The notes beneath the pieces are model-generated. The model was not told the DNA's origin. It saw only the letters and a program-made list of their open reading frames with translations, and ran no database searches. Positions 36,384 through 46,149 of a stretch of 64,000 nucleotides of DNA are shown here, piece after piece. Each line of letters starts with the position of its first letter. Position 1 is the stretch's first letter. The position numbers and the translations under genes were made by a program. The stretch comes from Billgrantia pellis (GTDB taxonomy: Bacteria > Pseudomonadota > Gammaproteobacteria > Pseudomonadales > Halomonadaceae): contig NZ_VTPY01000008.1 of NCBI RefSeq assembly GCF_008297955.1, positions 124,001-188,000 of the forward strand, given 5' to 3'.

Positions 36384-36443
36384 GGACTTCATTATGATGC
36401 GCCATGGGATCGAACCGCCACGTAGCGGCCAGAAAGATGGAGA

Positions 36444-37385
36444 ATGCCGTTGAATCCCGAAACGTTTTCTCCTGCATTTTTTCGCCGCCTGGAGACTTTC
36501 ATCGCCGTTGCCGAAACGCTCAGCTTTCGACGCGCCGCTGAGATGATCGGTCGCTCCCAGCCCGCGGTGACATCGCAGATCAACCAGCTTGAAGACGCGC
36601 TCGGGGTGAAGCTGCTGGTTCGCTCAACCCGCCAGGTACGGCTGACGACGGCGGGGGCCGAGCTGCTCGAGCGAGGCAGGCGGCTGCTGGCGGAATCCGA
36701 GCGGCTCGTGCGCGACATCCACGCCCAGGCAGGTCTGCTGACTGGCCAGGTGGTGGTTTCCTTCTCGCCCACCATCGCCATGAGCCTTGCGCCTAAGGTA
36801 CTGGCCACGTTTGAAAGCGAGCATCCCGGCATCCGCGTCCTGCTTCGTGAGGAGCTGGCACCCCAAATGCTGGAAGCGATTCTCAACGGAAGTGTCGACG
36901 TCGGGATTGGGCCATATCAACCGACCACGGACAAGCTGGCCTTCAACCCTATCTTCGATCAGGAATTCTCGCTGGTAATTCGCGAAGACCATCCCCTTGC
37001 CATTCGCGGACACGCCCGAATACGGGATCTCGCGAACATCAATCTCCTCTGCTCCTCGGTGGGCACCACCGCACGCGAGGTGCTGGAAAACGCCGCCAAG
37101 GCAGAGGGGATCACCATCATGCCCAAGTACGAAGCCCTGCAGTATCCCACGCTCTTCGCGCTGGCAGCGGCAGGCTTTGGCGGTACGGTCATGCCCGCGG
37201 TCAACACCAACATATTGAGTGCCATGGGATTATGCGCCGTGCCGTTTCGCGGCAAGTGCCTGGTGCGGCCTATCGGGATCATCACTCGGCGTGACGAGGC
37301 GTTGGCGCCGGGACCACAGGCCTTCGTACGCCTGTTGCTACTGACGGCGGAACAGGAAAGCCAACACCTGGCTGGCCAAGGCTGA
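36444..37385 (+). CDS. LysR-family regulator embedded in the catabolic cluster
   Basis: This 313-residue protein has the winged HTH (LETFIAVAETLSFRRAAEMIGRSQPAVTSQINQLE) and the effector-binding domain (GQVVVSFSPTIAMSLAPKVLATFE). It lies within the co-directional gene run, 60 bp after the flavin reductase and 23 bp before an SDR, rather than divergent as most LysR genes are. It may regulate the cluster, with the start of the downstream genes at its own promoter. Its effector is unknown. Confidence 0.87.
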   Translation: MPLNPETFSPAFFRRLETFIAVAETLSFRRAAEMIGRSQPAVTSQINQLEDALGVKLLVRSTRQVRLTTAGAELLERGRRLLAESERLVRDIHAQAGLLTGQVVVSFSPTIAMSLAPKVLATFESEHPGIRVLLREELAPQMLEAILNGSVDVGIGPYQPTTDKLAFNPIFDQEFSLVIREDHPLAIRGHARIRDLANINLLCSSVGTTAREVLENAAKAEGITIMPKYEALQYPTLFALAAAGFGGTVMPAVNTNILSAMGLCAVPFRGKCLVRPIGIITRRDEALAPGPQAFVRLLLLTAEQESQHLAGQG

Positions 37386-37408
37386 GTGCCCAGAACAAGG
37401 AGAAGAGT

Positions 37409-38164
37409 ATGGCGGACGAACAGCAGATTCTGCTGGTGACGGGGGGTTCGCGGGGCATCGGCCGCGCCATCTGCCGCATGGCCGCGGTGCAAGGGTTTCG
37501 GCTCGTCTTCACTTACCGCAGCGACACGTCAGCGGCCGAACGCCTCGTCGCCGAAATCGAACAGGCGGGGGGCAGCGCCCTTGCGGTACGCAGCGACGTC
37601 AGCAACCCGGACGACGTCACACGGCTGTTCGAAACCGTCGATGCGCAACCCGGTCGCCTCGCCGCCCTGGTGAACAATGCCGGCATCACCGGGCAGCGGG
37701 GCCGGTTCACGGAGACCTCCATGGACACCGTGCGTCAGGTCTTCGACGTCAATGTCTTCGGCCTCATGGAATGTAGCCGCCAAGCCGTACAGCGCCTCTC
37801 GATCCTCAGGGGCGGCGCCGGCGGCTCGATCGTCAACCTCTCTTCAGGCGCAGCCCAACAGGGCGCGGCCGGCACCTACGTCTGGTATGGCGCGTCGAAG
37901 GCGGCGGTGGAAACGTTCACCCTGGGGCTTGCCAAGGAAGTGGCCGGCGAAGGAATTCGCGTAAACGCGCTCTCCCCCGGCGTTACCGACACCGAGATTC
38001 ATGCCGCATCCGGCACCGCACCCGACCCGCAAGCATTGGCGAAGACGATTCCCCTTGGGCGCATGGGCAGCCCGGAAGAGATCGCCGCCCCCGCTCTATG
38101 GCTTCTGTCAGACGCGGCCGCCTATGTGACCGGCGCCGTTTTGAGAGTCAGCGGAGGACGCTGA
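37409..38164 (+). CDS. SDR-family oxidoreductase
   Basis: This 251-residue classical SDR has TGGSRGIG at residues 12-19, NNAGITG near 89, the catalytic Ser in NLSSGAA and YGASK near residues 160-164. TYRSD after strand 2 carries an Arg that favours NADP(H). It resembles 3-oxoacyl-ACP or glucose dehydrogenase-like SDRs. It lies between the LysR gene and an MDR dehydrogenase, and probably interconverts a ketone and alcohol in the same pathway. Confidence 0.83.
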   Translation: MADEQQILLVTGGSRGIGRAICRMAAVQGFRLVFTYRSDTSAAERLVAEIEQAGGSALAVRSDVSNPDDVTRLFETVDAQPGRLAALVNNAGITGQRGRFTETSMDTVRQVFDVNVFGLMECSRQAVQRLSILRGGAGGSIVNLSSGAAQQGAAGTYVWYGASKAAVETFTLGLAKEVAGEGIRVNALSPGVTDTEIHAASGTAPDPQALAKTIPLGRMGSPEEIAAPALWLLSDAAAYVTGAVLRVSGGR

Positions 38165-38195
38165 GTCGCCACCGGAATTTGTCAGGAGAAACATC

Positions 38196-39215
38196 ATGCA
38201 GGTCTACCATCTACTTCCCGGCCAAGGCCTCGATGGCCTGGTGCTACGACAGGCCGACACTCCCCGACCGGGACCGGGCCAGGTACTGGTCAAGATGCGA
38301 GCCGCCTCCCTGAACTACCGTGACTTGCGCGTGGCCGAAGGCCAGTACGCGCTGGGTAGCGTACCGGAGAACCTGGTGCCGCTTTCCGACGGTGCCGGAG
38401 ACGTGGTCGACATCGGCCCGGAGGTGACACGAGTGCAGCCCGGCGATCGCGTTGCCGCTTTGTTCCTCCAGCACTGGCTGGGGGGTGAATTCGAGGAAGC
38501 CTTTGGAATATCCGCCCTGGGCGGGTCGTGCCATGGCGTGCTGTCGGAATACGCCGTGTTCGACCAGAACGGGCTCGTCCAGTTGCCGGCGCACCTGTCT
38601 TACGAAGAAGGCGCCACGCTGCCCTGCGCGGGAACGACGGCATGGAACGCTCTGTTCGGCGGCCCCGCCGTCAAACCCGGCGAGACCGTACTGACATTGG
38701 GTACGGGCGGGGTGTCGCTGTTCGCCCTGCAGTTCGCCAAGATGGCGGGCGCCCGGGTGATCGCCACCTCCTCGAATCCTGCGAAGCTCGACTACGCGTT
38801 GCAGTTGGGCGCCGACGAAGGCATCGACTATACCGCCTCGCCGGAGTGGCACGAGCAGGTCATGGCGCTGACCGGCTGGCGCGGTGTCGATCATGTGGTC
38901 GAAGTCGTTGGCGGTGAGAACGTGGGGCAATCTGTCGAAGCCACGCGCAATGGCGGCACCGTTCATCTCATCGGTGCCCAGGCGGGAGGCCTGATCGACC
39001 CCACGCGCGTACGCCGCCGCAACGTGACCCTGAGAGGGTTGTACGTTGGCTCGAGAGCGCATTTCGAAGCTATGAATCGTGCCATGGCTCAGCATGCGCT
39101 GAAGCCGGTCATTGATCGGGTTTTCCCCTTCGACGAAGCGAAAGCCGCTTACCGTCACCTGGCGGCGCGGGCCCACATGGGGAAAGTGGTGATCACGCTG
39201 GGAGATAAAGCGTGA
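38196..39215 (+). CDS. MDR-superfamily alcohol dehydrogenase / quinone oxidoreductase-like
   Basis: This 339-residue medium-chain dehydrogenase has an N-terminal GroES-like domain (KMRAASLNYRDLRVAEGQYALG) and a Rossmann domain with VLTLGTGGVSLFALQFAKMAGARVIATSS near residues 166-195. The Cys cluster for structural zinc is missing, so it may be zinc-free. The family often reduces or oxidises enones and alcohols with NAD(P). Its stop overlaps the GTG start of the following membrane protein. Confidence 0.82.
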   Translation: MQVYHLLPGQGLDGLVLRQADTPRPGPGQVLVKMRAASLNYRDLRVAEGQYALGSVPENLVPLSDGAGDVVDIGPEVTRVQPGDRVAALFLQHWLGGEFEEAFGISALGGSCHGVLSEYAVFDQNGLVQLPAHLSYEEGATLPCAGTTAWNALFGGPAVKPGETVLTLGTGGVSLFALQFAKMAGARVIATSSNPAKLDYALQLGADEGIDYTASPEWHEQVMALTGWRGVDHVVEVVGGENVGQSVEATRNGGTVHLIGAQAGGLIDPTRVRRRNVTLRGLYVGSRAHFEAMNRAMAQHALKPVIDRVFPFDEAKAAYRHLAARAHMGKVVITLGDKA

Positions 39216-40279
39216 ACCGACGCTACCACCAGCAAGGGATTCGTCTTACCGTCCTGTTCCTGCTGTGTGTGGCGGCGGGATTCGTCGCGAACATGCTTCA
39301 AGCGCCGCTGGCCTGGATGATCGGCCCGATGTGCGCCGCAACCGCCCTAAGCCTCAGCGGCCACGCGCCCTACTTGCACCATTCCGCCCGCGGCCTGGGC
39401 CAGCTGATCGTGGCTGCCGCCGTCGGGCTATATTTCACGCCAAGCGCATTGGCGCAAGCCATTAGCCATCTTCCGGCCATGGTAGGGGTGGCGCTGTTAG
39501 CCACATTGGCCGGTTGCGTAACAGCTTACTTCCTGATTCGGATTACCGCGAGCGACCTGGCGACCGTGCTGTTCTCCAGCATACCCGGGGGGCCGGGCGA
39601 AATGGCGCAATTGGCCGCGCAGCAGGGAGGCAGCTCGCCCCTGGTCGCCATCGCGCAGAGCCTGCGCATCGCCATGGTGGTCACCATCATTCCCCTTTCC
39701 CTGGCCGCAGTGGGGGTGGGTACCGAATCGCTCGGCAGTGGCATCGATCTCGCCGTGGTGGGGCCGCTTCGCCTGCTAGAGGTGCTCGCAATCGCCACGC
39801 TTGCCGCTTTTCTTTTCCATCGTTGCGGCATCGTCAGCCCCATGTTCATGGGACCGCTTGCCGCCTCGGCGATCCTGGCCGGCATGGGAGTCTATGACTT
39901 TGCCTTTCCCCGCTTCGTGCTCTATGCCGGCCAGTTGCTGCTGGGCGCATCGTTGGGGCTCAGCTTTACCCGCGATATCTTTCGTCGCGCGCCACGGTTC
40001 CTATTAGCCAGCACGTTGCTGACAGGCCTGCTCATGGCGGTCTGCGCGGCAATGGGCTACGTGACGGCTCAGCTCACCGCATGGGATCTCCCCACCATGA
40101 TGCTGGCCACGGCCCCCGGGAGCGTGTCCGAGATGTCGATTACCGCGGAAACCCTGGGCTTAGGCGTGGCAGGGGTCGCCGCGTTTCAGATCGTGCGGCT
40201 ATTCATCATGGTGCCGCTTACGCCCCTGCTCTACCGACTGGCAAGTTCACGCGCACGCCTACGCGACAGGGCAAACTGA
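39212..40279 (+). CDS. AbrB-family (ammonia monooxygenase-like) membrane protein
   Basis: This 355-residue polytopic protein is built from two related halves, each with a helix-breaking loop: SSIPGGPGEMAQLAAQQGG near residue 123 and ATAPGSVSEMSITAETLG near 300. This is the AbrB_dup pattern. The old ammonia monooxygenase label in this family is not supported. Members look like transporters and often sit beside tricarboxylate- or TRAP-type systems. Starting at a GTG that overlaps the MDR gene, it may export an intermediate or by-product of the pathway (inference). Confidence 0.8.
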   Translation: MNRRYHQQGIRLTVLFLLCVAAGFVANMLQAPLAWMIGPMCAATALSLSGHAPYLHHSARGLGQLIVAAAVGLYFTPSALAQAISHLPAMVGVALLATLAGCVTAYFLIRITASDLATVLFSSIPGGPGEMAQLAAQQGGSSPLVAIAQSLRIAMVVTIIPLSLAAVGVGTESLGSGIDLAVVGPLRLLEVLAIATLAAFLFHRCGIVSPMFMGPLAASAILAGMGVYDFAFPRFVLYAGQLLLGASLGLSFTRDIFRRAPRFLLASTLLTGLLMAVCAAMGYVTAQLTAWDLPTMMLATAPGSVSEMSITAETLGLGVAGVAAFQIVRLFIMVPLTPLLYRLASSRARLRDRAN

Positions 40280-40293
40280 ATCGGGAGAAACGA

Positions 40294-41220
40294 ATGAAAG
40301 CGACCTATTTCATGCAAACCGGCGGCCCCGAAGTGCTCCAGTACGGCGAGCTTCCGGATCCCGAGCCGGGGGCCGGCGAAATCGTGGTCGACATCCAAGC
40401 GGCCAGCGTGAACGGCGTGGACTGGAAGATTCGAAGCGGACGATACAAGGAAATCACCCGATTTCCCTATGTGCTGGGACGCGATTTCTCCGGCGTCGTG
40501 GCGGCGTTGGGCGAAGGAGTCGAAGGCTTGCCGGTCGGCACCCCCGTATTCGGTGTCTGCGAAACGACGGACGACGGCGCCTACGCGGAGAAAATCGCCA
40601 TCAACGCAACGAACGTCGCCCGCAAGCCGGACAGCGTTAGCCATGTCGAAGCGGCCGCCCTGGCCCTGGCCGGGCTCACCGCAATCGTCAGTATCGAACA
40701 TACCCTCAACATACAGTCGGGCGAGCATGTCCTGATCCAGGGCGGAGCCGGAGGGGTCGGCAGTTTTGCGATCCAGCTCGCCCGACATCTAGGTGCCAAG
40801 GTCACCACTACGGCTAGCGCGGCAAACCACGACTACCTGCTGAGCCTGGGAGCGCAGCAAGCCATCGACTACAGGACACAGGACTTTACTCGCTGTGTCA
40901 GTGCCTGCGATGCCGTACTCGACACTATCGGCGGCGAAGTGGCCGAACGCTCCTTCAGAGTACTGCGTTCGGGGGGGCGCGCCGCCTTTATCGCCTCTGG
41001 CCCCAAGGCACCCACTCCGGCACGTTCCGATGTCCAAGCCCTGCGGCCCCAGGTCAACCGCGACTCGGCATATCTGGAGCGCATTATGGCGCTGCTCGAG
41101 TCCCGCGCTATTCAAGTTCCTGAAATCACTACGTTTGCACTCGAAGACGCCGCAAAGGCGCATTGCGTGAGCGAATCTCGCCACTTGAGGGGCAAGCTGG
41201 TCTTGGAAGTAAAACGCTAA
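40294..41220 (+). CDS. NADP-dependent quinone oxidoreductase-like protein (MDR)
   Basis: This 308-residue zeta-crystallin-like enzyme begins MKATYFMQTGGPEVLQYGELP and has LIQGGAGGVGSFAIQLARHLGAKVTTTAS near residues 148-176. There are no zinc ligands. Such enzymes reduce quinones or alpha,beta-unsaturated ketones with NADPH. The ATG at 40,294 follows CGGGAG by 7 bp; a longer frame would overlap the AbrB gene. It is one of two MDR genes in the cluster. Confidence 0.85.
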   Translation: MKATYFMQTGGPEVLQYGELPDPEPGAGEIVVDIQAASVNGVDWKIRSGRYKEITRFPYVLGRDFSGVVAALGEGVEGLPVGTPVFGVCETTDDGAYAEKIAINATNVARKPDSVSHVEAAALALAGLTAIVSIEHTLNIQSGEHVLIQGGAGGVGSFAIQLARHLGAKVTTTASAANHDYLLSLGAQQAIDYRTQDFTRCVSACDAVLDTIGGEVAERSFRVLRSGGRAAFIASGPKAPTPARSDVQALRPQVNRDSAYLERIMALLESRAIQVPEITTFALEDAAKAHCVSESRHLRGKLVLEVKR

Positions 41221-41248
41221 CAATCGCCAGAAAGAACAAGGAATCCCC

Positions 41249-42427
41249 ATGTCTAAGGTGGATAAGCTACACAGCATTGAAGACCTGAGAAAATTGGCTA
41301 AACGCCGTCTGCCACGCGCCATCTTCGATTTTTTCGATGGCGGGGCCGAGGATGAGACGACGCTTGTGGCGAACCGGGAGGCCTTCAAGCGGATTCGCCT
41401 TGCGCCTCGCTGCCTGATGGACGTGTCGAAGGTAGACACCTCGCTGGAGCTCCTAGGCACACGCTCGCCGCTGCCATTGGTCGTGGCCCCTACGGGCGCT
41501 GTCGGCTTCGGCCGCAGAGGAGGCGATATCGCCATCGCTCAAGCGGCGGCCGAAATGGGCATTGCCTACACGTTATCGACGTCAGCCACAGCGTCAATCG
41601 AGCAAATCGCCGAGGCGGCCCCGGGCAGGCACTGGTTTCAGGCCTATATCCTGCAGAACCGCCAGTTGCTGGATTCGCTCATTGCCCGGGCCTATGCCGC
41701 GGACTACGAAGCGCTGATGATAACTGTGGACCTGCCGGTAGGCGGCAAGCGTGAGCGCGACTACCGCAACCATCTGTCTTTTCCTTTCCGCTATACGGCA
41801 AAAAACCTGCTGGACTTCGCGAGCCGCCCAGCCTGGGCGCTCGATATCGTGCGCCATGGCTTGCCCAAGATGGAAAATCTGGTGGAATTGGAGAAACCCT
41901 CTGCGAGCACGGCCAAGCTGGCTTCGTCCGTGGGGCGCAGCTACGACCCATCATTCGATTGGACGCGCCTGCAGGCGTTACGCGATTCCTGGTCGCGGAA
42001 GTTGATCGTCAAGGGCGTCATGCGTGCCGACGATGCGGATCGGCTGGTGCGGCTCGGCTGCGATGCCATCGTCGTATCGAATCATGGCGGACGGCAACTG
42101 GATGGGGCTGTCGCCACGATGGAGGCGTTGCCAGCGATACTCCATGCCGTGGCAGGCCGAATCCCAGTGTTCGTGGATGGCGGGGTGCGCCGCGGAGTCG
42201 ATATCTTGAAAGCCCGCGCGCGTGGCGCCGAGGGGGTACTGATCGGGCGGGCGACCTTGTGGGGAGCGGTGGCGGCTGGCAGGCCGGGGGCCGAGCGTGC
42301 CTTGACGATACTTGCCGATGAGCTTCAGCGAAGCATGCAATTATGTGGCGCAAGGAATATAGAAGAGATAGCAGAGAACCTCTGCTTTCCCTCGCTGGAA
42401 AAACATATATCTGAATACAAGCAATAA
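41249..42427 (+). CDS. FMN-dependent alpha-hydroxy acid dehydrogenase/oxidase (LldD type)
   Basis: This 392-residue TIM-barrel flavoenzyme has the active-site SNHGGRQLDG with catalytic His279, FFDGGAEDETT near residue 27 for FMN contact, and VKGVMRADDA and FVDGGVRRGVDILKA for the phosphate. It oxidises an L-2-hydroxy acid to the 2-keto acid, passing electrons to quinone or oxygen. It is the last gene of the co-directional cluster. The following 270 bp to the convergent TAXI permease show no gene. Lactate, mandelate and glycolate are precedents. Confidence 0.87.
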   Translation: MSKVDKLHSIEDLRKLAKRRLPRAIFDFFDGGAEDETTLVANREAFKRIRLAPRCLMDVSKVDTSLELLGTRSPLPLVVAPTGAVGFGRRGGDIAIAQAAAEMGIAYTLSTSATASIEQIAEAAPGRHWFQAYILQNRQLLDSLIARAYAADYEALMITVDLPVGGKRERDYRNHLSFPFRYTAKNLLDFASRPAWALDIVRHGLPKMENLVELEKPSASTAKLASSVGRSYDPSFDWTRLQALRDSWSRKLIVKGVMRADDADRLVRLGCDAIVVSNHGGRQLDGAVATMEALPAILHAVAGRIPVFVDGGVRRGVDILKARARGAEGVLIGRATLWGAVAAGRPGAERALTILADELQRSMQLCGARNIEEIAENLCFPSLEKHISEYKQ

Positions 42428-42698
42428 GGCTGATATCTGCGTCTTCCAAGACACCTGAGTACTCCCCAGGACCCACAGTGCCGGTTATCGTTAGCCGATT
42501 CGCTTCCTGGGGCAGTCGTCCTCCTCCCTTGGTTTAGGTCCGCCAATTACCCAGCAAGCCTCCCCCCTGCATACAAACGGCTCGGCATACGCCACGCGTG
42601 GATATCCCAGCTAACTGTACGGCCTGAAGATCTGTCGGTGTGCTTTCTAGCATCCGCTTCGATTACGAGCGTATTGCTGCTGTGTCGGCTCAATCCAA

Positions 42699-44720
42699 TC
42701 AAGCATGCTCATCGCGACCTTTGATGGGGCGGCTGGCATGACACCACAAGCGATGAAGCGAAAGGCCCACAACAACACCCGCCATGCCCACCATATCGAA
42801 CCATAGCCCGGGGGTAACCATGACGACGGCACCGGCTCCTACCATGAGCCGAGGCAGCAGTCTCATGCTCTCCCCCAGTTGGCCAATGGCTGCCACCGAC
42901 AGAAAACCGATGCCTATCAACGCGCTGAGCATGGCAAATACAATGGCCAATGGATCACCGGCCAGGGTCAGTTCAGGGTTGAGGATGAACAGGAACGGCA
43001 GCAGGAAAAGGCTGCAGGCCAATGTCAGCGCATAGCGGGCGGTGCCGAGAAAGGTTCCTCCGCTGATCGCGATAGCGGCGAAGATTCCTGCCGCCACCGG
43101 CGGAGTGATCGCCGAAACGCTAGCGAAGAAGTACAGGAAAAGGTGAGACGGCAAGCGATCGAAGCCTAGATTCAGCAAGGGCGGAGCCAGCACCGCGGCT
43201 CCCACCGCATAAGCCGCCGGGGTCGGCATTCCCATGCCGAGCACGATTGCCAACGCCATGGTCAGCAGCAGCGAGACAATCAGGTAATCGCCACCGATGG
43301 AAAGAATCACCTGCGACAGCGTGACCCCAAGCCCCGTCAGGTTGATCACCGAGACCATCACCTGAGCGGCGGCGATGATCATCGCAATGTACACCACGCT
43401 GAGCGAAGCGTTGTAGAGCCCATCATAGGTGGCACGTAGTAACTCGGCCACGCGTCCTCGCACCGATGCTTTCTTTCGCCGTGGCGCCGGCGCCTCGAGG
43501 CCTACCAGATCAAGCGAGCGATCGCTTGCTTCGGCAACATTCTTGCGTTGCGGCAGCAGCGAGCTGATGGCCATCATAATGAGGATCGACATCAGCGACC
43601 AGAACACCGCAGTCTGAATGGTATAATGCTGCAGAATGAAAAACAGCAGCACCCCGATCGGTATCAGTAGGTTGGCCATGGCCCATGGTTCGAAGGCCTC
43701 CCTGCGCGACGGGATCAACTGCGGCGGCAGCGCCTCGAGTCCATAGCGACGGGCCATTAGATAGACCCCCAGTAGCAACGCAGTAAAGAATAGCACCGAT
43801 GGTACCAGGGCGGCCTTCACCACCTCTAAATAGGGGATTCCCAGCAATTCTGCCATCAAGAAGGCGCCCGGCCCCATGATGGGTGGCATAATCTGTCCGC
43901 CAGTGGAAGCGACAGCCTCAATAGAGCCAGCCAGGTTGCGATTGAATCCCAGCCGTCGCATCAGTGGGATGGTCAGTACGCCGGTACTGGTCACGTTCGC
44001 CACTGTACTTCCGTTGATCATGCCCATAAAGGCGCTCCCGATAACCGCCACCATGCCCGCCCCGCCACGTAAACGCCCTCCCAGACGCATGGCAATGCGA
44101 ATGAAGGTATCGCCTGCCCCGCTGACGTTGAGTAGTGCGCCTAGAATCAGGAACAGCGCCACCACTGTGGCAGAAATCCCCATGAGCGTGCCCAGCAACC
44201 CGTTGTTGCCCAGATAGAAAACGTAAACCATCCGCTCGAGCGACAGACCTCTGTGACCGAACGGATCCGGAAGATACGGTCCAAAGTAGGCATAACAGCA
44301 AAATACCGTGATCAGCCCGACAAACATCCAACCCAGAGTGCGCCGCACCGCCTCAAGCAGCAGCAGGAACAGCGACACGCCAAAGATCTTTTCGATCGCC
44401 TCGTTCACGTACCAGTTGCTCATGACGATGGCATCATAATTGACGAACACGTAACCCAGCAGAACCACACAGGCACAGGCGCAAGGCAGATCGATTACGA
44501 ATAGCTGCAGGCGCGGAAAACGGGGGCGCCCCTGGTAGAGCAGAAACACAAAGAACAGCGCCCCGCCCAGATGGACGGCGCGTTGCTGATAATTGGGAAG
44601 CGTGCCCACACCGGCCGTCACGACATGAAACAGAATCCAGGCCAATGCCAGGCTTCCGACCAGCCAGCCTGCCACTCCGCTAAAGCGGCGCAAATGCGTG
44701 ACGCGTTCATCTGAACTCAT
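42699..44720 (-). CDS. TRAP transporter fused permease (TAXI type, DctQM fusion)
   Basis: This 673-residue polytopic protein fuses a DctQ-like N-terminal section (to about residue 140) to a DctM-like body. MGISATVVALFLILGALLNVSGAGDTFIRIAMRLGGRLRGGAGMVAVIGSAFMGMINGSTVANVTSTGVLTIP and VASTGGQIMPPIMGPGAFLMAELLGIPY are hallmarks of the 4TM/12TM fusion class that pairs with TAXI receptors. The receptor gene lies about 100 bp upstream on the same strand. It drives uptake of an organic acid or amino acid, Na+ or H+ coupled. Confidence 0.9.
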   Translation of the reverse strand: MSSDERVTHLRRFSGVAGWLVGSLALAWILFHVVTAGVGTLPNYQQRAVHLGGALFFVFLLYQGRPRFPRLQLFVIDLPCACACVVLLGYVFVNYDAIVMSNWYVNEAIEKIFGVSLFLLLLEAVRRTLGWMFVGLITVFCCYAYFGPYLPDPFGHRGLSLERMVYVFYLGNNGLLGTLMGISATVVALFLILGALLNVSGAGDTFIRIAMRLGGRLRGGAGMVAVIGSAFMGMINGSTVANVTSTGVLTIPLMRRLGFNRNLAGSIEAVASTGGQIMPPIMGPGAFLMAELLGIPYLEVVKAALVPSVLFFTALLLGVYLMARRYGLEALPPQLIPSRREAFEPWAMANLLIPIGVLLFFILQHYTIQTAVFWSLMSILIMMAISSLLPQRKNVAEASDRSLDLVGLEAPAPRRKKASVRGRVAELLRATYDGLYNASLSVVYIAMIIAAAQVMVSVINLTGLGVTLSQVILSIGGDYLIVSLLLTMALAIVLGMGMPTPAAYAVGAAVLAPPLLNLGFDRLPSHLFLYFFASVSAITPPVAAGIFAAIAISGGTFLGTARYALTLACSLFLLPFLFILNPELTLAGDPLAIVFAMLSALIGIGFLSVAAIGQLGESMRLLPRLMVGAGAVVMVTPGLWFDMVGMAGVVVGLSLHRLWCHASRPIKGRDEHA

Positions 44721-44822
44721 AGAAGAAGCCCCGACATCCCGAACTCACGATCGGCAAGCGGAGCAGAGCCCTAGGCCCTACTCCGACTACCTGCGACGTT
44801 GAAGAATCTGCCAAACCGGTAA

Positions 44823-45839
44823 TTACTCGGCATATTCGGGCGGAATCAGCCGCTCGGGAACGTCGTGCCCCTGTTCCTCGAGATAGCGCACCACGCCTGC
44901 ATGTAGCGGTGCCACGCTTGCATTGAGTGTCAGCTGCAGCGGATCGATATCAGCGGCAGGCGCATAGCCATCGGCCGCTGCCTTGATGCCGGCCTCGGAG
45001 AAGGCACGCGCTATAATGCCGTAGGCGATCTCCTCGCTGAGCTCGCTGGTAGTGTTGATACCGATGCCGGTCTGAATCGTAATCTGTGGGTTTTGCTGTT
45101 CGCCGTAATGATCCTGGGCATCGATCTCGCCGACGCTGAAGTAGGCACGTTCGCCTGCGACCTTCTCCGCCTGCTCCCGAGTCATCGACAGCAGACGAAC
45201 AGGGCGTGACGAATGCGCCTGCTGGATGTAACCGTCAGGATGCAAACCAGCCTTGACGAAGGCATCCAAGCGCCGGTTTTGGTAAGCGTCCAGAGCATCG
45301 CTGGCTCCGGCGCGGTAGTATTCGGGCTCGATACCTAGAATCTCGAGCACCGTCTCGGTCTGTCCTTCAGTCGCGGTACCCCGCCCGCCCGAGTTGAAAT
45401 CCTGGCCCTCCAGTTCCTCAAGCGTCTGAATGTCGGTATCTTCCGACACGACCCAGTTCAGGGGCAGCGGCGCGAAAAAATACAAGGTGCGCAGATTTTC
45501 CGCTGGCGATTCAAATTCCCCCTCCCCCTGCATGGCCTGATAGTCGGAAGACGTCACCGCGATGCCCATATCGACTTCGCCTCTCAGCAGTCCTTGGGTC
45601 GAAGCCGAAGCCCCCCCTAACTCCTGGATGCTCAGGTTGACGCCGTCGACGTTATCGTTCCAATCGGAGACGACGGCCACCTGGTACGAATAGAACGCCG
45701 AACCACTATGGGTACCGCCCATGGCCAGACGTGCCTGGGCTTCCGATTCCAGCGGCACTAGGCCGAGCGCAAAAATGCCCGCGGCGGTGAGCGTCAAGGC
45801 GTTGAGGCGAAAGGGAGATCCATGCTTTATGGTAGGCAT
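44823..45839 (-). CDS. TAXI-family TRAP transporter substrate-binding protein
   Basis: This 338-residue periplasmic receptor has a signal peptide (residues 1-36, ending ESEAQA) and the TAXI core: ARLAMGGTHSGSAFYSYQVAVVSDW at the start, GEVDMGIAVTSSDY near residue 92 and QDFNSGGRGTATEGQTETVLEILG near 145. Start at 45,839, with AGAGGA 8 bp upstream on -; a longer reading adds 34 residues that break the signal peptide. It precedes the fused permease and faces an IclR gene. Its ligand is unknown; glutamate-like acids are known for the family. Confidence 0.88.
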   Translation of the reverse strand: MPTIKHGSPFRLNALTLTAAGIFALGLVPLESEAQARLAMGGTHSGSAFYSYQVAVVSDWNDNVDGVNLSIQELGGASASTQGLLRGEVDMGIAVTSSDYQAMQGEGEFESPAENLRTLYFFAPLPLNWVVSEDTDIQTLEELEGQDFNSGGRGTATEGQTETVLEILGIEPEYYRAGASDALDAYQNRRLDAFVKAGLHPDGYIQQAHSSRPVRLLSMTREQAEKVAGERAYFSVGEIDAQDHYGEQQNPQITIQTGIGINTTSELSEEIAYGIIARAFSEAGIKAAADGYAPAADIDPLQLTLNASVAPLHAGVVRYLEEQGHDVPERLIPPEYAE

Positions 45840-46149
45840 TGTTGTTGTCCTCTTTGGCGTGTCGTGGTGCGTTGTCTTTCTTGCTTGGAAATGTCGTCCT
45901 TCCTTGGATGTCATGGTTTGCCGGAGCGCAAGCTCTCGCAACCTGCAGCCGGCTCGTTTATCTGTTTAGTACAAACCTAGCAGCTTTTCATGCATGTGTA
46001 ATACTATTCAGCAAATCGAATAAGATAAAAGGACCGTCTGATCGAATTTCGCAAAGGCTTGCGCATCAAGTACCCTTTCGAGATCGCGAGGAAGCGATCA
46101 GTCGCCAGGCATCGTTCGGCGGGGCCTCAAGAGCAATGGACGAGTCACT
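45840..46149. other. Divergent promoter region between TAXI operon and IclR gene
   Basis: This 310-bp A+T-rich region contains no gene. It should carry both promoters and the IclR operator. GTTTAGTACAAAC at 45,964-45,976 is a short near-palindrome, and ATCGAAT occurs twice (46,015-46,021 and 46,041-46,047). None is strong enough to call an operator. Confidence 0.35.

Noticed and set aside
39212-40279. Ammonia monooxygenase annotation for the AbrB-family protein
   Set aside because: That label is a historical misannotation of the family; the protein has twin transporter-like repeats and no metal-site signature.
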